This document shows positions 34,329 through 42,337 of a stretch of 45,322 bases of DNA, piece by piece (position 1 is the first letter of the stretch; each line of letters begins with the position of its first letter). Source of the DNA: BRH-c25 sp964619815 (GTDB lineage: Bacteria > Bacillota > Clostridia > Lutisporales > Lutisporaceae); NCBI GenBank assembly GCA_964619815.1, contig CAZUGK010000018.1:1-45322 (forward strand), given 5' to 3'. The position numbers and the translations under genes are program-made. The notes under the pieces are model-generated. The model made no database searches and was not told the DNA's origin. It worked only from the letters and a program-made list of their open reading frames with translations.

Positions 34329-35411
34329 GTGAGACTGGTTCCTACAAAATGTATTCCGCAGGATGCAGTTCTGGCTGAGGCAATTTATACGGATTATGGA
34401 CGGGTACTTATCGGTGAGGGGACGAAGTTGACCCTAAGATTGGTGGAAAGAATCAACGAGAACAATATTTATTCGGTTTATATCAAAGACAGGCACAGCA
34501 CAGGGGAGATTGAACGGCTGGTCAATCCCTTGCTCAGACAGAAAGGCTACACCCTGGTTAAGAGGATCTTTGATGCGGCAAGCAACACAAAACCTGACGG
34601 TACACCGGCGCCAATGCCTATACTGGGGATGATGCCGGAGCTTTCCGCGTTAATGGATGATATAATCTATGAAATGACTGGTTTCAAGGAGAAGCAGCTG
34701 GAATATATCGATATAAAGAACATAAACAGCTATATATACAGTTCCGCAATAAACGTCGCATTGCTCTCGATACTCATTGGCTGGGAATTGGGTTTGAACA
34801 ATGAAATGATTAATCAGCTCTTTATGGGCGGTATTTTTCATGATATAGGAATGGCCATGCTTCCAAAGACGGTAACATACAAAAAGGAACCTCTTACGCT
34901 GGAAGAGAAGAAGCTGCTGTTATATCATCCGTTGAAGGGATACGATTATCTCAAGGATAAGGGTTTTCTCAGTTCTTACATCAGGGCTGTAACTCTGGGA
35001 CACCATGAGCATATTGATGGTTCCGGCTATCCCAATAGGAAGAGCGGCAATGAGATTCATCTAATGACGCAGATTATAGGAATTGCTGACATATACGATG
35101 CTATGACTTCAGACAGGCCGTACCGTCAGGCATTGCCTGCCAATGAAGCTCTTGAATATATAATGTCGGTTGCGGATAAGCATTACAGTATTGATGTTGT
35201 AAAAGCATTAATAAAAAAGATAAATCCATATCCTGTAGGAAGCCTGGTGGGGCTGACAAACGGAGAAATAGCAGTGGTGAGGAAGGTGCCGTCCGATATG
35301 CCTTTAAGGCCTCAAATAAGTATCATAAAGAACAAAAACGGCGGCTTTGAATACGAGGATGTGAATCTTATAGAAAACAAAACGCTTGCTATCAAGGGAA
35401 TCCAGTATTAG
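34329..35411 (+). CDS. HD-GYP domain protein (c-di-GMP phosphodiesterase type)
   Basis: A 360-residue protein. An N-terminal region (1-125) has the Vx..AGxxLxxxIYTDxGRVLIGEG character common before HD-GYP domains. The HD-GYP domain (130-310) has FHDIGMAMLP (H171-D172), H200, HHEHIDGSGYP (H225-H226) and IADIYDAMTSDRPYR. The first metal-ligand His of the family (in HSxNVA) is Ser139 here (SSAINVA), so activity may be altered. A GEMM riboswitch lies upstream, so the gene that may degrade a cyclic dinucleotide is itself dinucleotide-regulated. GTG at 34329 is 6 bases from AGGTG. Confidence 0.88.
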   Translation: MRLVPTKCIPQDAVLAEAIYTDYGRVLIGEGTKLTLRLVERINENNIYSVYIKDRHSTGEIERLVNPLLRQKGYTLVKRIFDAASNTKPDGTPAPMPILGMMPELSALMDDIIYEMTGFKEKQLEYIDIKNINSYIYSSAINVALLSILIGWELGLNNEMINQLFMGGIFHDIGMAMLPKTVTYKKEPLTLEEKKLLLYHPLKGYDYLKDKGFLSSYIRAVTLGHHEHIDGSGYPNRKSGNEIHLMTQIIGIADIYDAMTSDRPYRQALPANEALEYIMSVADKHYSIDVVKALIKKINPYPVGSLVGLTNGEIAVVRKVPSDMPLRPQISIIKNKNGGFEYEDVNLIENKTLAIKGIQY

Positions 35412-35463
35412 GAACTGATGGAAAAGCTTAATATAATTATGGTGACTTTAAAATTTTCTTGAA

Positions 35464-35510
35464 TTGACAAATTTGTGCATTCTGTTATGTTATTATTAAC
35501 TTAACAGAAT
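35464..35510 (+). promoter_or_regulatory. promoter with overlapping 32-bp palindrome
   Basis: TTGACA (35464-35469) and a weak TATGTT (35486-35491, 16-base spacer) form a promoter for the PPC gene. A near-perfect 32-bp palindrome (35479-35510, ends ATTCTGTTA...TAACAGAAT) covers the -10 region. Its position suits an operator; without a T-run it is a poor terminator. Confidence 0.5.
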
Positions 35511-35571
35511 GTTTTGCATTAAGACAGATAACTCATTAAATACCGTGCCTGACAAAAGAAAGGATGATACT

Positions 35572-35991
35572 ATGGAGTCTTTGAAAATAGGGAACAAATA
35601 TTTTGTAAGGATTGACAAGGGTGAAGAGGTGATAGCTTCATTAAAACAATTTTGCAGTAACAGCGGTGTGGGTCTGGGCTCCATAATGGGCCTGGGAGCG
35701 GCTGACAGGGTTACGATAGGGCTTTTTAACACCATTACCAAGGAATATCACAACACAGAGCTTGCAGGAGAATATGAAATTACCAATTTGACGGGGAATA
35801 TAACTACAAAGGATGGAGAAATATACCTTCACCTCCACATTACCCTGGGTGATGAGGATTACAGGGCTCATGGGGGACATTTGAACGAATGCTGGATATC
35901 AGGAACCTGTGAGCTGGTCATAGATGCAATTGATGGAGAAATAGGAAGGGTCTTTGACGAACATTCCGGTTTGAATCTATGGAAGCTTTAA
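35572..35991 (+). CDS. PPC/DUF296 domain protein
   Basis: A 139-residue protein that is one whole PPC (DUF296, plants and prokaryotes conserved) domain. The signature histidines are in YLHLHITLGDED and RAHGGHL, which in solved family members bind zinc, and GLGAAD and ELAGEYEITNLTGNI are typical. In plants the domain is joined to AT-hooks; bacterial forms such as this one lack them and their role is unclear. ATG 35572 has AAAGGATGA upstream. It lies behind the palindrome-bearing promoter. Confidence 0.85.
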   Translation: MESLKIGNKYFVRIDKGEEVIASLKQFCSNSGVGLGSIMGLGAADRVTIGLFNTITKEYHNTELAGEYEITNLTGNITTKDGEIYLHLHITLGDEDYRAHGGHLNECWISGTCELVIDAIDGEIGRVFDEHSGLNLWKL

Positions 35992-36136
35992 TGCTATATT
36001 AATAAGCACAGTATTTATAAAGCATCCGCAATGGTAAAACAGATGACTATAGGTATTGATATATTTGATGTATAATAGTATATTTTGAAGTAATAATAAC
36101 AAATAATGGTTTTGAAATAAAAAAGGAGGGTTAATG

Positions 36137-36736
36137 ATGGGCAAGGATTTTTATACAGCGATAAAGGATCGGCGCACTATTTATGGAATAAGCAAGGAGG
36201 CTGTTATTCCGGATGAAAGGATAATTGAGCTGGTTAATAATGCAGTAAAGCATGCTCCTACGGCATTTAACTCTCAAAGCGGAAAGGTGGTGCTGTTGTT
36301 AGGTGAGCATCACAACAAACTTTGGGATATTACAAAGGAAACCCTGCGTAAAATAGTGCCTGAAGGGAAGTTTGCTCCGACAGAAGAAAAAATTAATTCT
36401 TTCCGAAACGGTTACGGCTCAATTTTATTCTTTGAGGACCAGAGTATAGTTGAAGGGCTTCAGGCTAAATTCCCAACATATAAGGATAATTTCCCGCTAT
36501 GGTCCCTGCAGTCTACCGGAATGCTTCAGTATATTATATGGTTATCCCTGGATATCGAAGGTTTTGGTGTTTCATTACAGCATTACAATCCTCTCATAGA
36601 CGATGAGGTTAAGAAGGAATGGAGCATACCGGCAAATTGGAAGCTATGGGCGCAGATGGTATTCGGAAAGCCGACCGCCCCGGCGGGTGAAAAGGAGTTC
36701 AAGCCCTTGGAGGAAAGGGTTAAGATATTTAAATAA
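36137..36736 (+). CDS. nitroreductase family protein
   Basis: A 199-residue FMN-dependent nitroreductase-like protein. The N-terminal IKDRRTIYGI (phosphate-contacting Arg residues), HAPTAFNSQSGKVVLL (FMN ring) and the C-terminal MVFGKPTAPAGEKEFKPLEERV tail match the YdgI/HBN1-type subfamily, known to reduce nitro groups or other small electrophiles with NAD(P)H. The substrate is unknown. Two ATG codons lie in tandem; 36137 has the better 7-base spacing from GGAGG, 36134 is possible. It converges on the chemoreceptor and shares its terminator. Confidence 0.85.
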   Translation: MGKDFYTAIKDRRTIYGISKEAVIPDERIIELVNNAVKHAPTAFNSQSGKVVLLLGEHHNKLWDITKETLRKIVPEGKFAPTEEKINSFRNGYGSILFFEDQSIVEGLQAKFPTYKDNFPLWSLQSTGMLQYIIWLSLDIEGFGVSLQHYNPLIDDEVKKEWSIPANWKLWAQMVFGKPTAPAGEKEFKPLEERVKIFK

Positions 36737-36748
36737 TCCTGAATAAAT

Positions 36749-36785
36749 AAAAGAAGCATTAAGTTTAAGGCTTAACGCTTCTTTT
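36749..36785. terminator. bidirectional terminator between convergent genes
   Basis: A 15-bp stem (36749-36763 with 36771-36785) with one mismatch, flanked by A and T runs on the two sides. It can end both the nitroreductase and the minus-strand chemoreceptor transcripts. Confidence 0.75.
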
Positions 36786-36794
36786 GTATTTTTA

Positions 36795-38504
36795 CTATGC
36801 TTTAAATCCCGATACAATATTGTTCAGGCTTGCTGCCATACTGGCCAGCTCCTCTGCCGTAGCTCCTACTTCCTCTATTGCACTTGCCTGCTGCTGGGTA
36901 GTTGCACTGATTTGTTCGGAGCTGCTTGCTTGCGCTTCTATATTTTCTGCCATTGAATCAATGGAAGATGAGATTTCTTTGGTCATTGCAGATTGCTGAA
37001 CTGCCGTTTCTGAAATTTCGTTTATCTGAGAAACGATGGTATTTATTTTTTCGATTATATTCATTATATAGCTGTTTGATTCACTTGCAGCAGAATAGCT
37101 ATTCCTGATGAGCTTATCGGAATTAAAGGTCTTTTCCCTGGCCTCCGCACAATTTGTCTGAATTGCTTTAACCATATCCTCAATGCGCTTTGTTGCTTCT
37201 TTGCTTTGTTCTGCCAGTGCACGTACCTCATTGGCTACCACCGCAAAGCCGCGTCCCTGCTCACCGGCTCTTGCGGCTTCAATTGCTGCATTCAGGCTGA
37301 GAAGATTGGTCTGTTCCGATATGCTGGTAATAAGTTCAATTGCTTGATTTATTTCCTGCGCTGACTTTTCAAGCTCAAGCATTATATTGGATACTTCACC
37401 GGAGGCGGTTCTCACAATATTTATTGAATCAGAAACATTTGCAACCAGCTGGCCTCCCTTTTCGGCAGCAGCCTTAACCTCCCTGCCTGTTTCGGCTGCC
37501 TGTTTGCTTGACTCAGCAGTGGCTATTGCCTTACTTGATATATCGTTGATTGTGGCTGATATTTGCTGGATTGCAGCGGTATTATTCTCGTTGCTCTCAG
37601 CAATATGGCCTATACCGTTGGCAATTTCCTGCATTGAGTTATTGGTTTCCTCCATGGTAGCAGACAGCTGCTGGCTTGCAGAAGTTACTGCGCCGGAAGA
37701 GTTCAATACTTCACGTATTACCTTTTGCAATGAATCAGCCGTTCTATTAAGTGACTGGACAAGCTCACCAAGTTCATCATTGCTCTTGTAATCTATTCGG
37801 CTTATCAAATCACCATCAGCCAGGCTATTTGCCAGTTTGAGCGATTTTGTAATGGGTTTTTTGATTGACCTGGTGACCAAAATTGTTACAATAATGCTAA
37901 TGAATATGCACGCCAAAAGTAGTGTAAGCATGAGCATGGAGCTTTTAGCATAGGTATCTTTGCTGAGCAAACTTGCTTTCTCAGCTTCTTCCGTATTTAT
38001 ATTTACTAAATTGTTAAGTATAGTAATTGCACCTTCACGGCTGAAGCCGCTATTGTTTATTGTGAGTGCAGCTGAATTCATATCTCCGGCCATGTGCTGT
38101 GAAACAGCCGAATTGATATCCTTTTCATACTGGGATATGTAGCCGGCAAAACTAGCCAATTCTTTTTTCTCTTTGTCTGAAAGTTCTGTTTTTTGGAATT
38201 TATCCATAGTATCATTAAGTGCCTTAAAGCTGCTGGCGAAACTCTCCTCTAATTTTGCATACTCTGAAGTATTGGTAGATCCGATATATTTAAAAACATC
38301 ACCGCGGATCGTAAGCAGTTCACGCCTAGCCTCACCCAGATATCTTATCGGCAGAAGGTTGTCTGAGTACATTGACTCCATGCCTTTGTTGATGGTACCA
38401 AGACTATAAAAAGCAATGCCACCTACAATAATTGATAGAATAATTACCATTGTGAACCCGAATATTATTCTTGCTGAAATTTTCACCCTGAATAATGCTT
38501 GCAT
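36795..38504 (-). CDS. methyl-accepting chemotaxis protein
   Basis: A 569-residue chemoreceptor. TM1 is at about residues 13-33, a four-helix-bundle (4HB_MCP) periplasmic sensor follows, TM2 is at about 190-212, then a HAMP domain (213-265) and a long coiled-coil signalling domain with the tip QTNLLSLNAAIEAARAGEQ and GRGFAVVANEVRALAEQS. The ligand is unknown. The second ATG of the frame (38504) was chosen because GAGG lies 7 bases upstream. It is a single-gene unit, with no other chemotaxis gene near. Confidence 0.9.
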   Translation of the reverse strand: MQALFRVKISARIIFGFTMVIILSIIVGGIAFYSLGTINKGMESMYSDNLLPIRYLGEARRELLTIRGDVFKYIGSTNTSEYAKLEESFASSFKALNDTMDKFQKTELSDKEKKELASFAGYISQYEKDINSAVSQHMAGDMNSAALTINNSGFSREGAITILNNLVNINTEEAEKASLLSKDTYAKSSMLMLTLLLACIFISIIVTILVTRSIKKPITKSLKLANSLADGDLISRIDYKSNDELGELVQSLNRTADSLQKVIREVLNSSGAVTSASQQLSATMEETNNSMQEIANGIGHIAESNENNTAAIQQISATINDISSKAIATAESSKQAAETGREVKAAAEKGGQLVANVSDSINIVRTASGEVSNIMLELEKSAQEINQAIELITSISEQTNLLSLNAAIEAARAGEQGRGFAVVANEVRALAEQSKEATKRIEDMVKAIQTNCAEAREKTFNSDKLIRNSYSAASESNSYIMNIIEKINTIVSQINEISETAVQQSAMTKEISSSIDSMAENIEAQASSSEQISATTQQQASAIEEVGATAEELASMAASLNNIVSGFKA

Positions 38505-38733
38505 AATATCGCCTCGATTCTGCATATTTTATGAAAATTATAACATATTATGGCAACGAATGCTATAGCGCACCCAAACATGTCATAACTTGCTTAATAT
38601 GTTTCTGTTAATAACAATATTTTGATTACAAGGTGCATATAATGTGGATTTATTGTATAATTTTCTATAATACTTTATTGATTGGCATGTATTGCAGCAG
38701 ATAAATAAAATGATACGAAAGAAGGATTTTATT

Positions 38734-39312
38734 ATGGTAAACTCAATTCCGAACAGAACAAAGGCATATGAACTCTTACTGGAGTTTAATAAGAATGAAA
38801 GCCTTGTTAAACACGCACTGACAGTTGAAGCTGTTATGCGGCACTTTGCGGAGCTGCTTGGAGAAGACGAAGAAAAATGCGGTATTGTCGGTTTGCTTCA
38901 CGATATTGACTATGAAATGTATCCGGAGCAGCATTGCATAAAAGCAAGGGAAATACTTGCAGAAAGAAATTGGCCTGAAGAGTATATTCATGCTGTGTTA
39001 AGCCATGGCTGGAAGCTTTGCTGTGACGTTGAGCCCATAGAGAAAATGGAAAAGGTTTTATATACTATTGATGAGCTTACTGGGCTTATTGCAGCAACAG
39101 CCATTATGAGGCCGAGCAAAAGCATACTCGATATGGAAGTGAAATCGGTAAAGAAGAAATGGAAGCAAAAGAGCTTTGCAGCAGGAGTAAACAGGGAGGT
39201 CATCGAAGAAGGAGCAGCAATGCTGGGCATGGAATTAGACCAGGTGATAGAAGAGACGATAAAAGGCATGCAAAAAGTAGCAGAGGAAATAGGGTTAAAG
39301 GGAAATATATAG
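38734..39312 (+). CDS. HD-domain hydrolase (HDIG type)
   Basis: A 192-residue HD-superfamily metal-dependent phosphohydrolase. The metal residues are in VKHALTVEAVM, LLHDIDYE, and SHGW, and a Cys-containing region follows. Members of this family hydrolyse nucleotides or phosphate esters, but the substrate of this one is not known. ATG 38734 follows GAAGGA. It lies alone, ending in a strong terminator at 39319-39352. Confidence 0.8.
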   Translation: MVNSIPNRTKAYELLLEFNKNESLVKHALTVEAVMRHFAELLGEDEEKCGIVGLLHDIDYEMYPEQHCIKAREILAERNWPEEYIHAVLSHGWKLCCDVEPIEKMEKVLYTIDELTGLIAATAIMRPSKSILDMEVKSVKKKWKQKSFAAGVNREVIEEGAAMLGMELDQVIEETIKGMQKVAEEIGLKGNI

Positions 39313-39318
39313 CTTGGC

Positions 39319-39352
39319 ATAAAAGCATCCGCGCTTCGGCGGATGCTTTTAT
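39319..39352 (+). terminator. intrinsic terminator
   Basis: A perfect 14-bp stem (39319-39332 with 39339-39352) capped by GCTTCG; the rising strand is rich in A and the falling one ends TTTTAT. It follows the HD hydrolase. Confidence 0.8.
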
Positions 39353-39563
39353 ATCGGGTTCATGTATTAGGGTTGTACCGCTTCAGCATAAGGTAGCTGC
39401 AACCGCAGTAAAAACTGAAGCAAGGCTAAGAAATCTGTCCTTTATTATTATCCTTTTTCAAACAAAATTATTAATTATCCGATGGAATCTCTTCAACGAA
39501 TATTTGCACCGCTTTATGAGAAAACTTACTTTGAAACCAGCATAATTGGAAGGAGTAGTATTA

Positions 39564-41477
39564 ATGGGAGAAACAATACTGGAAAAAACTGAAGGTCGTG
39601 CCAGCTATCATGATTCAGTAGAGGAAATGCTTCCGCGAATCAGGGAGGATGGAATGTCTAATGCTTGGGACCGGTATGCGCTGCAGGAGAAAATACGATG
39701 CAAATTCTGCCTTCAAGGATTAAGCTGCCAGCTTTGTACAAACGGTCCATGCAGAATCAGTGAAAAAACCGGACAGGATAAGGGTGTATGCGGAATCGCA
39801 GGTGATGCCATGGCAATGAGGAACATGCTGCTGAGAAATATAATGGGGGCAGGTACGTACAGCCACCATGCTTATGAAGCCTACCGCACCTTAAGGGAAA
39901 CTGCCCAGGGTAAAACACCTTTCAAGATCACTGATATAAATAAGCTGAAATGGATGTGCGACAAGGTAGGGATTGACAGTAAGCAGGATATAAACAAAAT
40001 GGCGGAAGAACTGGCTAACTTCCTGGAAGCTCAAATGCACATAGGCTCGGAAGAGACAAATATAATGGTTGAGGTTTTTGCACCTAAAAAGAGGAAGGAA
40101 GTATGGAAAAAGTTAGGCCTGTACCCTTCGGGGAGCGTGCATGAGGAACAGAACTGTGTCGCAAGCTGCCTCACAAATGTAGACGGCAGCCATGTTTCCC
40201 TGGCGTTAAAAGCGCTCCGTCTCGGCTTGGCAACTATTTATAATACGCAAATAGGGCTGGAAATGACCCAGGATATACTTTTCGGGACACCGAAACCCCA
40301 TGAAGTAAATGTGGATCTGGGCATTTTCGATCCTGACTATGTGAATATCGTATTTAATGGACATCAGCCATGGGCCGGTGTAGCCACACTTCTGAAAGCC
40401 AAAACTCCTGAAGTGCAGGAGCGTGCTAAAAAAATAGGAGCGAAAGGGCTTCGGATTGTAGGTTCTATAGAAACCGGGCAGGAATTGCTTCAAAGGTTTG
40501 AAGTTGATGATGTGTTCGTAGGTTTGATGGGCAACTGGCTTACTATTGAGCCGATGCTCGCCACCGGAACCGTAGACGTATTGGCAATGGAAGAAAACTG
40601 TTCACCGCCGGCAATTGATATGTATGCAGAAAAGTATCATGCTACTTTAGTTGCTGTGAGCACTATAATAGACCTGCCGGGGCTGAAGCACAAGATACCT
40701 TATGATCCGGAAAAGGTAGATGCTATGGCAGATAAGCTTATTGAGCTTGCTCTGGAAAACTTCATAAAGCGCCGCAATACCGTCACTCCCAAGGTTCCGA
40801 AGCGTGTGACAAAAGCTATAGCAGGCTTTTCAACTGAAGCTGTACTGGAGGTTCTCGGCAATAAGCTGGATCCATTGGTAGACGTGATTGCTGCCGGGAA
40901 GATTAAAGGTGTAGTAGCGCTTGCCAACTGTTCAACCTTAAGAAACGGGCCTCAGGATTGGATGACTGTAAACCTTGTGAAAGACCTTATTAAGAAAGAT
41001 ATACTTGTTGTATCCGGAGGGTGCGGCAATCATGCTTTAGAGGTGGCAGGACTCTGCAACCTGGATGCGATAAACATGGCAGGAAACGGTTTAAAGGAAG
41101 TGTGCAATATGCTTAAGATTCCGCCTGTGCTGAGCTTTGGAACCTGTACGGATACAGGAAGAATATCCATGCTGGTTACAGCATTGGCAGATCATCTGGA
41201 TGTAGACATACCTCAGCTGCCTATAGCAGTCACTGCACCGGAATGGATGGAGCAGAAGGCCACTATAGACGGCTTCTTCGCAGTGGCATACGGAGCATAT
41301 ACCCACTTGTCCCCTACGCCTTTTGTCACAGGGGCACAGCAGCTTGTAGAACTGTTGACAGATAAGGTCGAAGAGCTGACAGGGGGAAAGGTTGCGCTGG
41401 GTGATAATCCTGCAGAGGTTGCAAATAATATTGAAGCACATATCATATCCAAAAGAAAAGGCTTGGGACTGAGTTAA
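39564..41477 (+). CDS. cooS: CooS-like carbon monoxide dehydrogenase catalytic subunit, variant C-cluster
   Basis: A 637-residue protein of the Ni-Fe CO dehydrogenase family. N-terminal cysteines C46, C49, C55, C58, C63 and C76 supply the D- and B-clusters, with a CX2C pattern at the D position. For the C-cluster, H267 (NGHQPW), C346 (EENCSPP), C456 (LANCSTLR), C487 (SGGCGN) and C528 (FGTCTD) match known ligands, and K565 the catalytic Lys. The ligand equivalent to Cys295 of C. hydrogenoformans CODH-II (in GICCTGNE) is Glu303 (GSIETGQE). So it may not oxidise CO in the normal way. No cooF, cooC or acetyl-CoA synthase gene is adjacent. ATG 39564 is 9 bases from AGGAG. Confidence 0.88.
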   Translation: MGETILEKTEGRASYHDSVEEMLPRIREDGMSNAWDRYALQEKIRCKFCLQGLSCQLCTNGPCRISEKTGQDKGVCGIAGDAMAMRNMLLRNIMGAGTYSHHAYEAYRTLRETAQGKTPFKITDINKLKWMCDKVGIDSKQDINKMAEELANFLEAQMHIGSEETNIMVEVFAPKKRKEVWKKLGLYPSGSVHEEQNCVASCLTNVDGSHVSLALKALRLGLATIYNTQIGLEMTQDILFGTPKPHEVNVDLGIFDPDYVNIVFNGHQPWAGVATLLKAKTPEVQERAKKIGAKGLRIVGSIETGQELLQRFEVDDVFVGLMGNWLTIEPMLATGTVDVLAMEENCSPPAIDMYAEKYHATLVAVSTIIDLPGLKHKIPYDPEKVDAMADKLIELALENFIKRRNTVTPKVPKRVTKAIAGFSTEAVLEVLGNKLDPLVDVIAAGKIKGVVALANCSTLRNGPQDWMTVNLVKDLIKKDILVVSGGCGNHALEVAGLCNLDAINMAGNGLKEVCNMLKIPPVLSFGTCTDTGRISMLVTALADHLDVDIPQLPIAVTAPEWMEQKATIDGFFAVAYGAYTHLSPTPFVTGAQQLVELLTDKVEELTGGKVALGDNPAEVANNIEAHIISKRKGLGLS

Positions 41478-41481
41478 ATGA

Positions 41482-41522
41482 AAAAGGGGCTGGCTAAAAA
41501 AAGCATTTAGTCGGCTCCTTTT
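41482..41522. terminator. bidirectional terminator after cooS
   Basis: A 15-bp stem with three G-U pairs (41482-41496 with 41508-41522), ending in TTTT; on the minus strand it also ends in a T-run, so it can stop the small gene at 41561-41743. Confidence 0.7.
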
Positions 41523-41560
41523 ACACTGTTGATTCAGATAAATAAAGCATAAGCTATTCA

Positions 41561-41743
41561 TTAGAGAAGTACAAAAAAGGTTCCTAAGGCAAGCCAATCC
41601 AGTGCACTCCATCCGAATCCGAAACCTGGGAAGCCAAAGCCCGGGAAACCGAAACCAAAGCCCGGGAAGCCAAAGCCTGGAAAACCGAAGCCAAAGCCCG
41701 GGAAGCCAAAACCAAAACCTGGAAAACCGAAACCAAATGGCAT
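41561..41743 (-). CDS. Gly-Phe-Pro repeat protein with hydrophobic tail
   Basis: A 60-residue protein: residues 3-45 are GFGFPGF-type repeats (mixed 7- and 5-residue units made almost only of Gly, Phe and Pro), and 46-60 form a hydrophobic tail (ALDWLALGTFFVLL). GGGGGTG lies 5 bases before the ATG. No family is recognised. The low-complexity head plus short hydrophobic end is reminiscent of small spore-associated proteins. A promoter of sigma-K appearance at 41795-41824 supports that reading. The neighbouring upstream gene has a nearly identical promoter. Confidence 0.7.
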   Translation of the reverse strand: MPFGFGFPGFGFGFPGFGFGFPGFGFPGFGFGFPGFGFPGFGFGWSALDWLALGTFFVLL

Positions 41744-41794
41744 AAATTCACCCCCTTTAATAGGCGCTAGAGCTGCTTGCTCATGTCCTACTTT

Positions 41795-41824
41795 ATATTA
41801 TGTGGGTGAAAATGTTTGGTTACT
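41795..41824 (-). promoter_or_regulatory. sigma-K/sigma-E-like promoter of the Gly-Phe-Pro gene
   Basis: On the minus strand AGTAACCAAA (41815-41824), 11 bases, then ACATAATATA. The -10 fits CATANNNTA and the -35 has the AC core expected of sigma-K promoters. The same pair with the same spacing occurs at 42225-42254. Confidence 0.6.
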
Positions 41825-41854
41825 TCAATCCGGGCCTTATTTATTAATTTATTG

Positions 41855-42178
41855 TCAGCTTTCCGGTTCTTTAACTTTTCCAAAGAGTTTTTTTCTAAGG
41901 TCGGGATTCAATAAGATAATGATTAAAGCAGCCCATAACCACCAATTGCTATTTTCGAACACATTACCCATAAACCCATTCAACATTCCGCTCAACTGTT
42001 CAGCTGAGGGGACTGCTACAGGGGGTGCCGGTGGCGGCGGCAATGAGGGTGCCGGTTCGGGAGGCGGCGTTTTCCTGGATTTTGAATGAAATATTACCGG
42101 AGAAGCCTCCGGTGATTTTTCAGGCCCTCAGCCGGGATTAGGAACACCACTCAAACCCTGATTGAAACCTCTTGCCAT
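41855..42178 (-). CDS. proline-rich single-pass membrane protein, candidate selenoprotein
   Basis: A frame of 107 residues if the TGA at 42128-42130 (codon 17) is read as selenocysteine. The start has an excellent AAGGAGG site. Order: a Gly-rich head (MARGFNQGLSGVPNPG), U17, GPEKSPEASP, a basic and proline-rich stretch (PPPEPAPSLPPPPAPP, about 40-57), a membrane helix (about 80-93, NWWLWAALIIILL), and a charged tail (LRKKLFGKVKEPES). No start codon with a ribosome site lies after the TGA in this frame. A 7-bp hairpin begins 14 bases after the TGA. No known family is recognised. The promoter (42225-42254) looks sporulation-type. Confidence 0.6.
42096..42113 (-). promoter_or_regulatory. candidate bacterial SECIS hairpin
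   Basis: On the minus strand ACCGGAG-GCTT-CTCCGGT: a perfect 7-bp stem with a 4-base loop starting with G. The loop begins 21 bases after the in-frame TGA. A short stem, a G among the first two loop bases and this distance all fit the usual bacterial SECIS rules. Confidence 0.55.
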
Positions 42179-42224
42179 AATAACACCTCCTTATGCAGAA
42201 GAGGTTGTTCATCGTCCTATAGTC

Positions 42225-42254
42225 ATATTATGTAAAATAATAAATTTGGTTACT
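42225..42254 (-). promoter_or_regulatory. sigma-K/sigma-E-like promoter of the proline-rich gene
   Basis: On the minus strand AGTAACCAAA (42245-42254), 11 bases, then ACATAATAT. It matches the promoter at 41795-41824 in both boxes and spacing. The shared sequence continues downstream as TAGGAC...ATGA.CAA. The predicted leader is about 40 bases. Confidence 0.6.
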
Positions 42255-42337
42255 GGTGTAATGTAATTTATATAAGTCACATCAAGGTATTTTGGGCATA
42301 TACTGTATAGTGTAAATGAGAAAGGAGATGATTTTCC

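Noticed and set aside
41600..41743. CRISPR-like or minisatellite repeat DNA
   Set aside because: The units are short, vary between 15 and 21 bases, and stay in frame within a gene with its own ribosome site and promoter; there are no spacers.
42096..42113. Terminator on the plus strand
   Set aside because: It has a short T-rich stretch on that strand, but no plus-strand gene lies upstream without an earlier terminator, and it is inside a minus-strand coding frame at the SECIS position.
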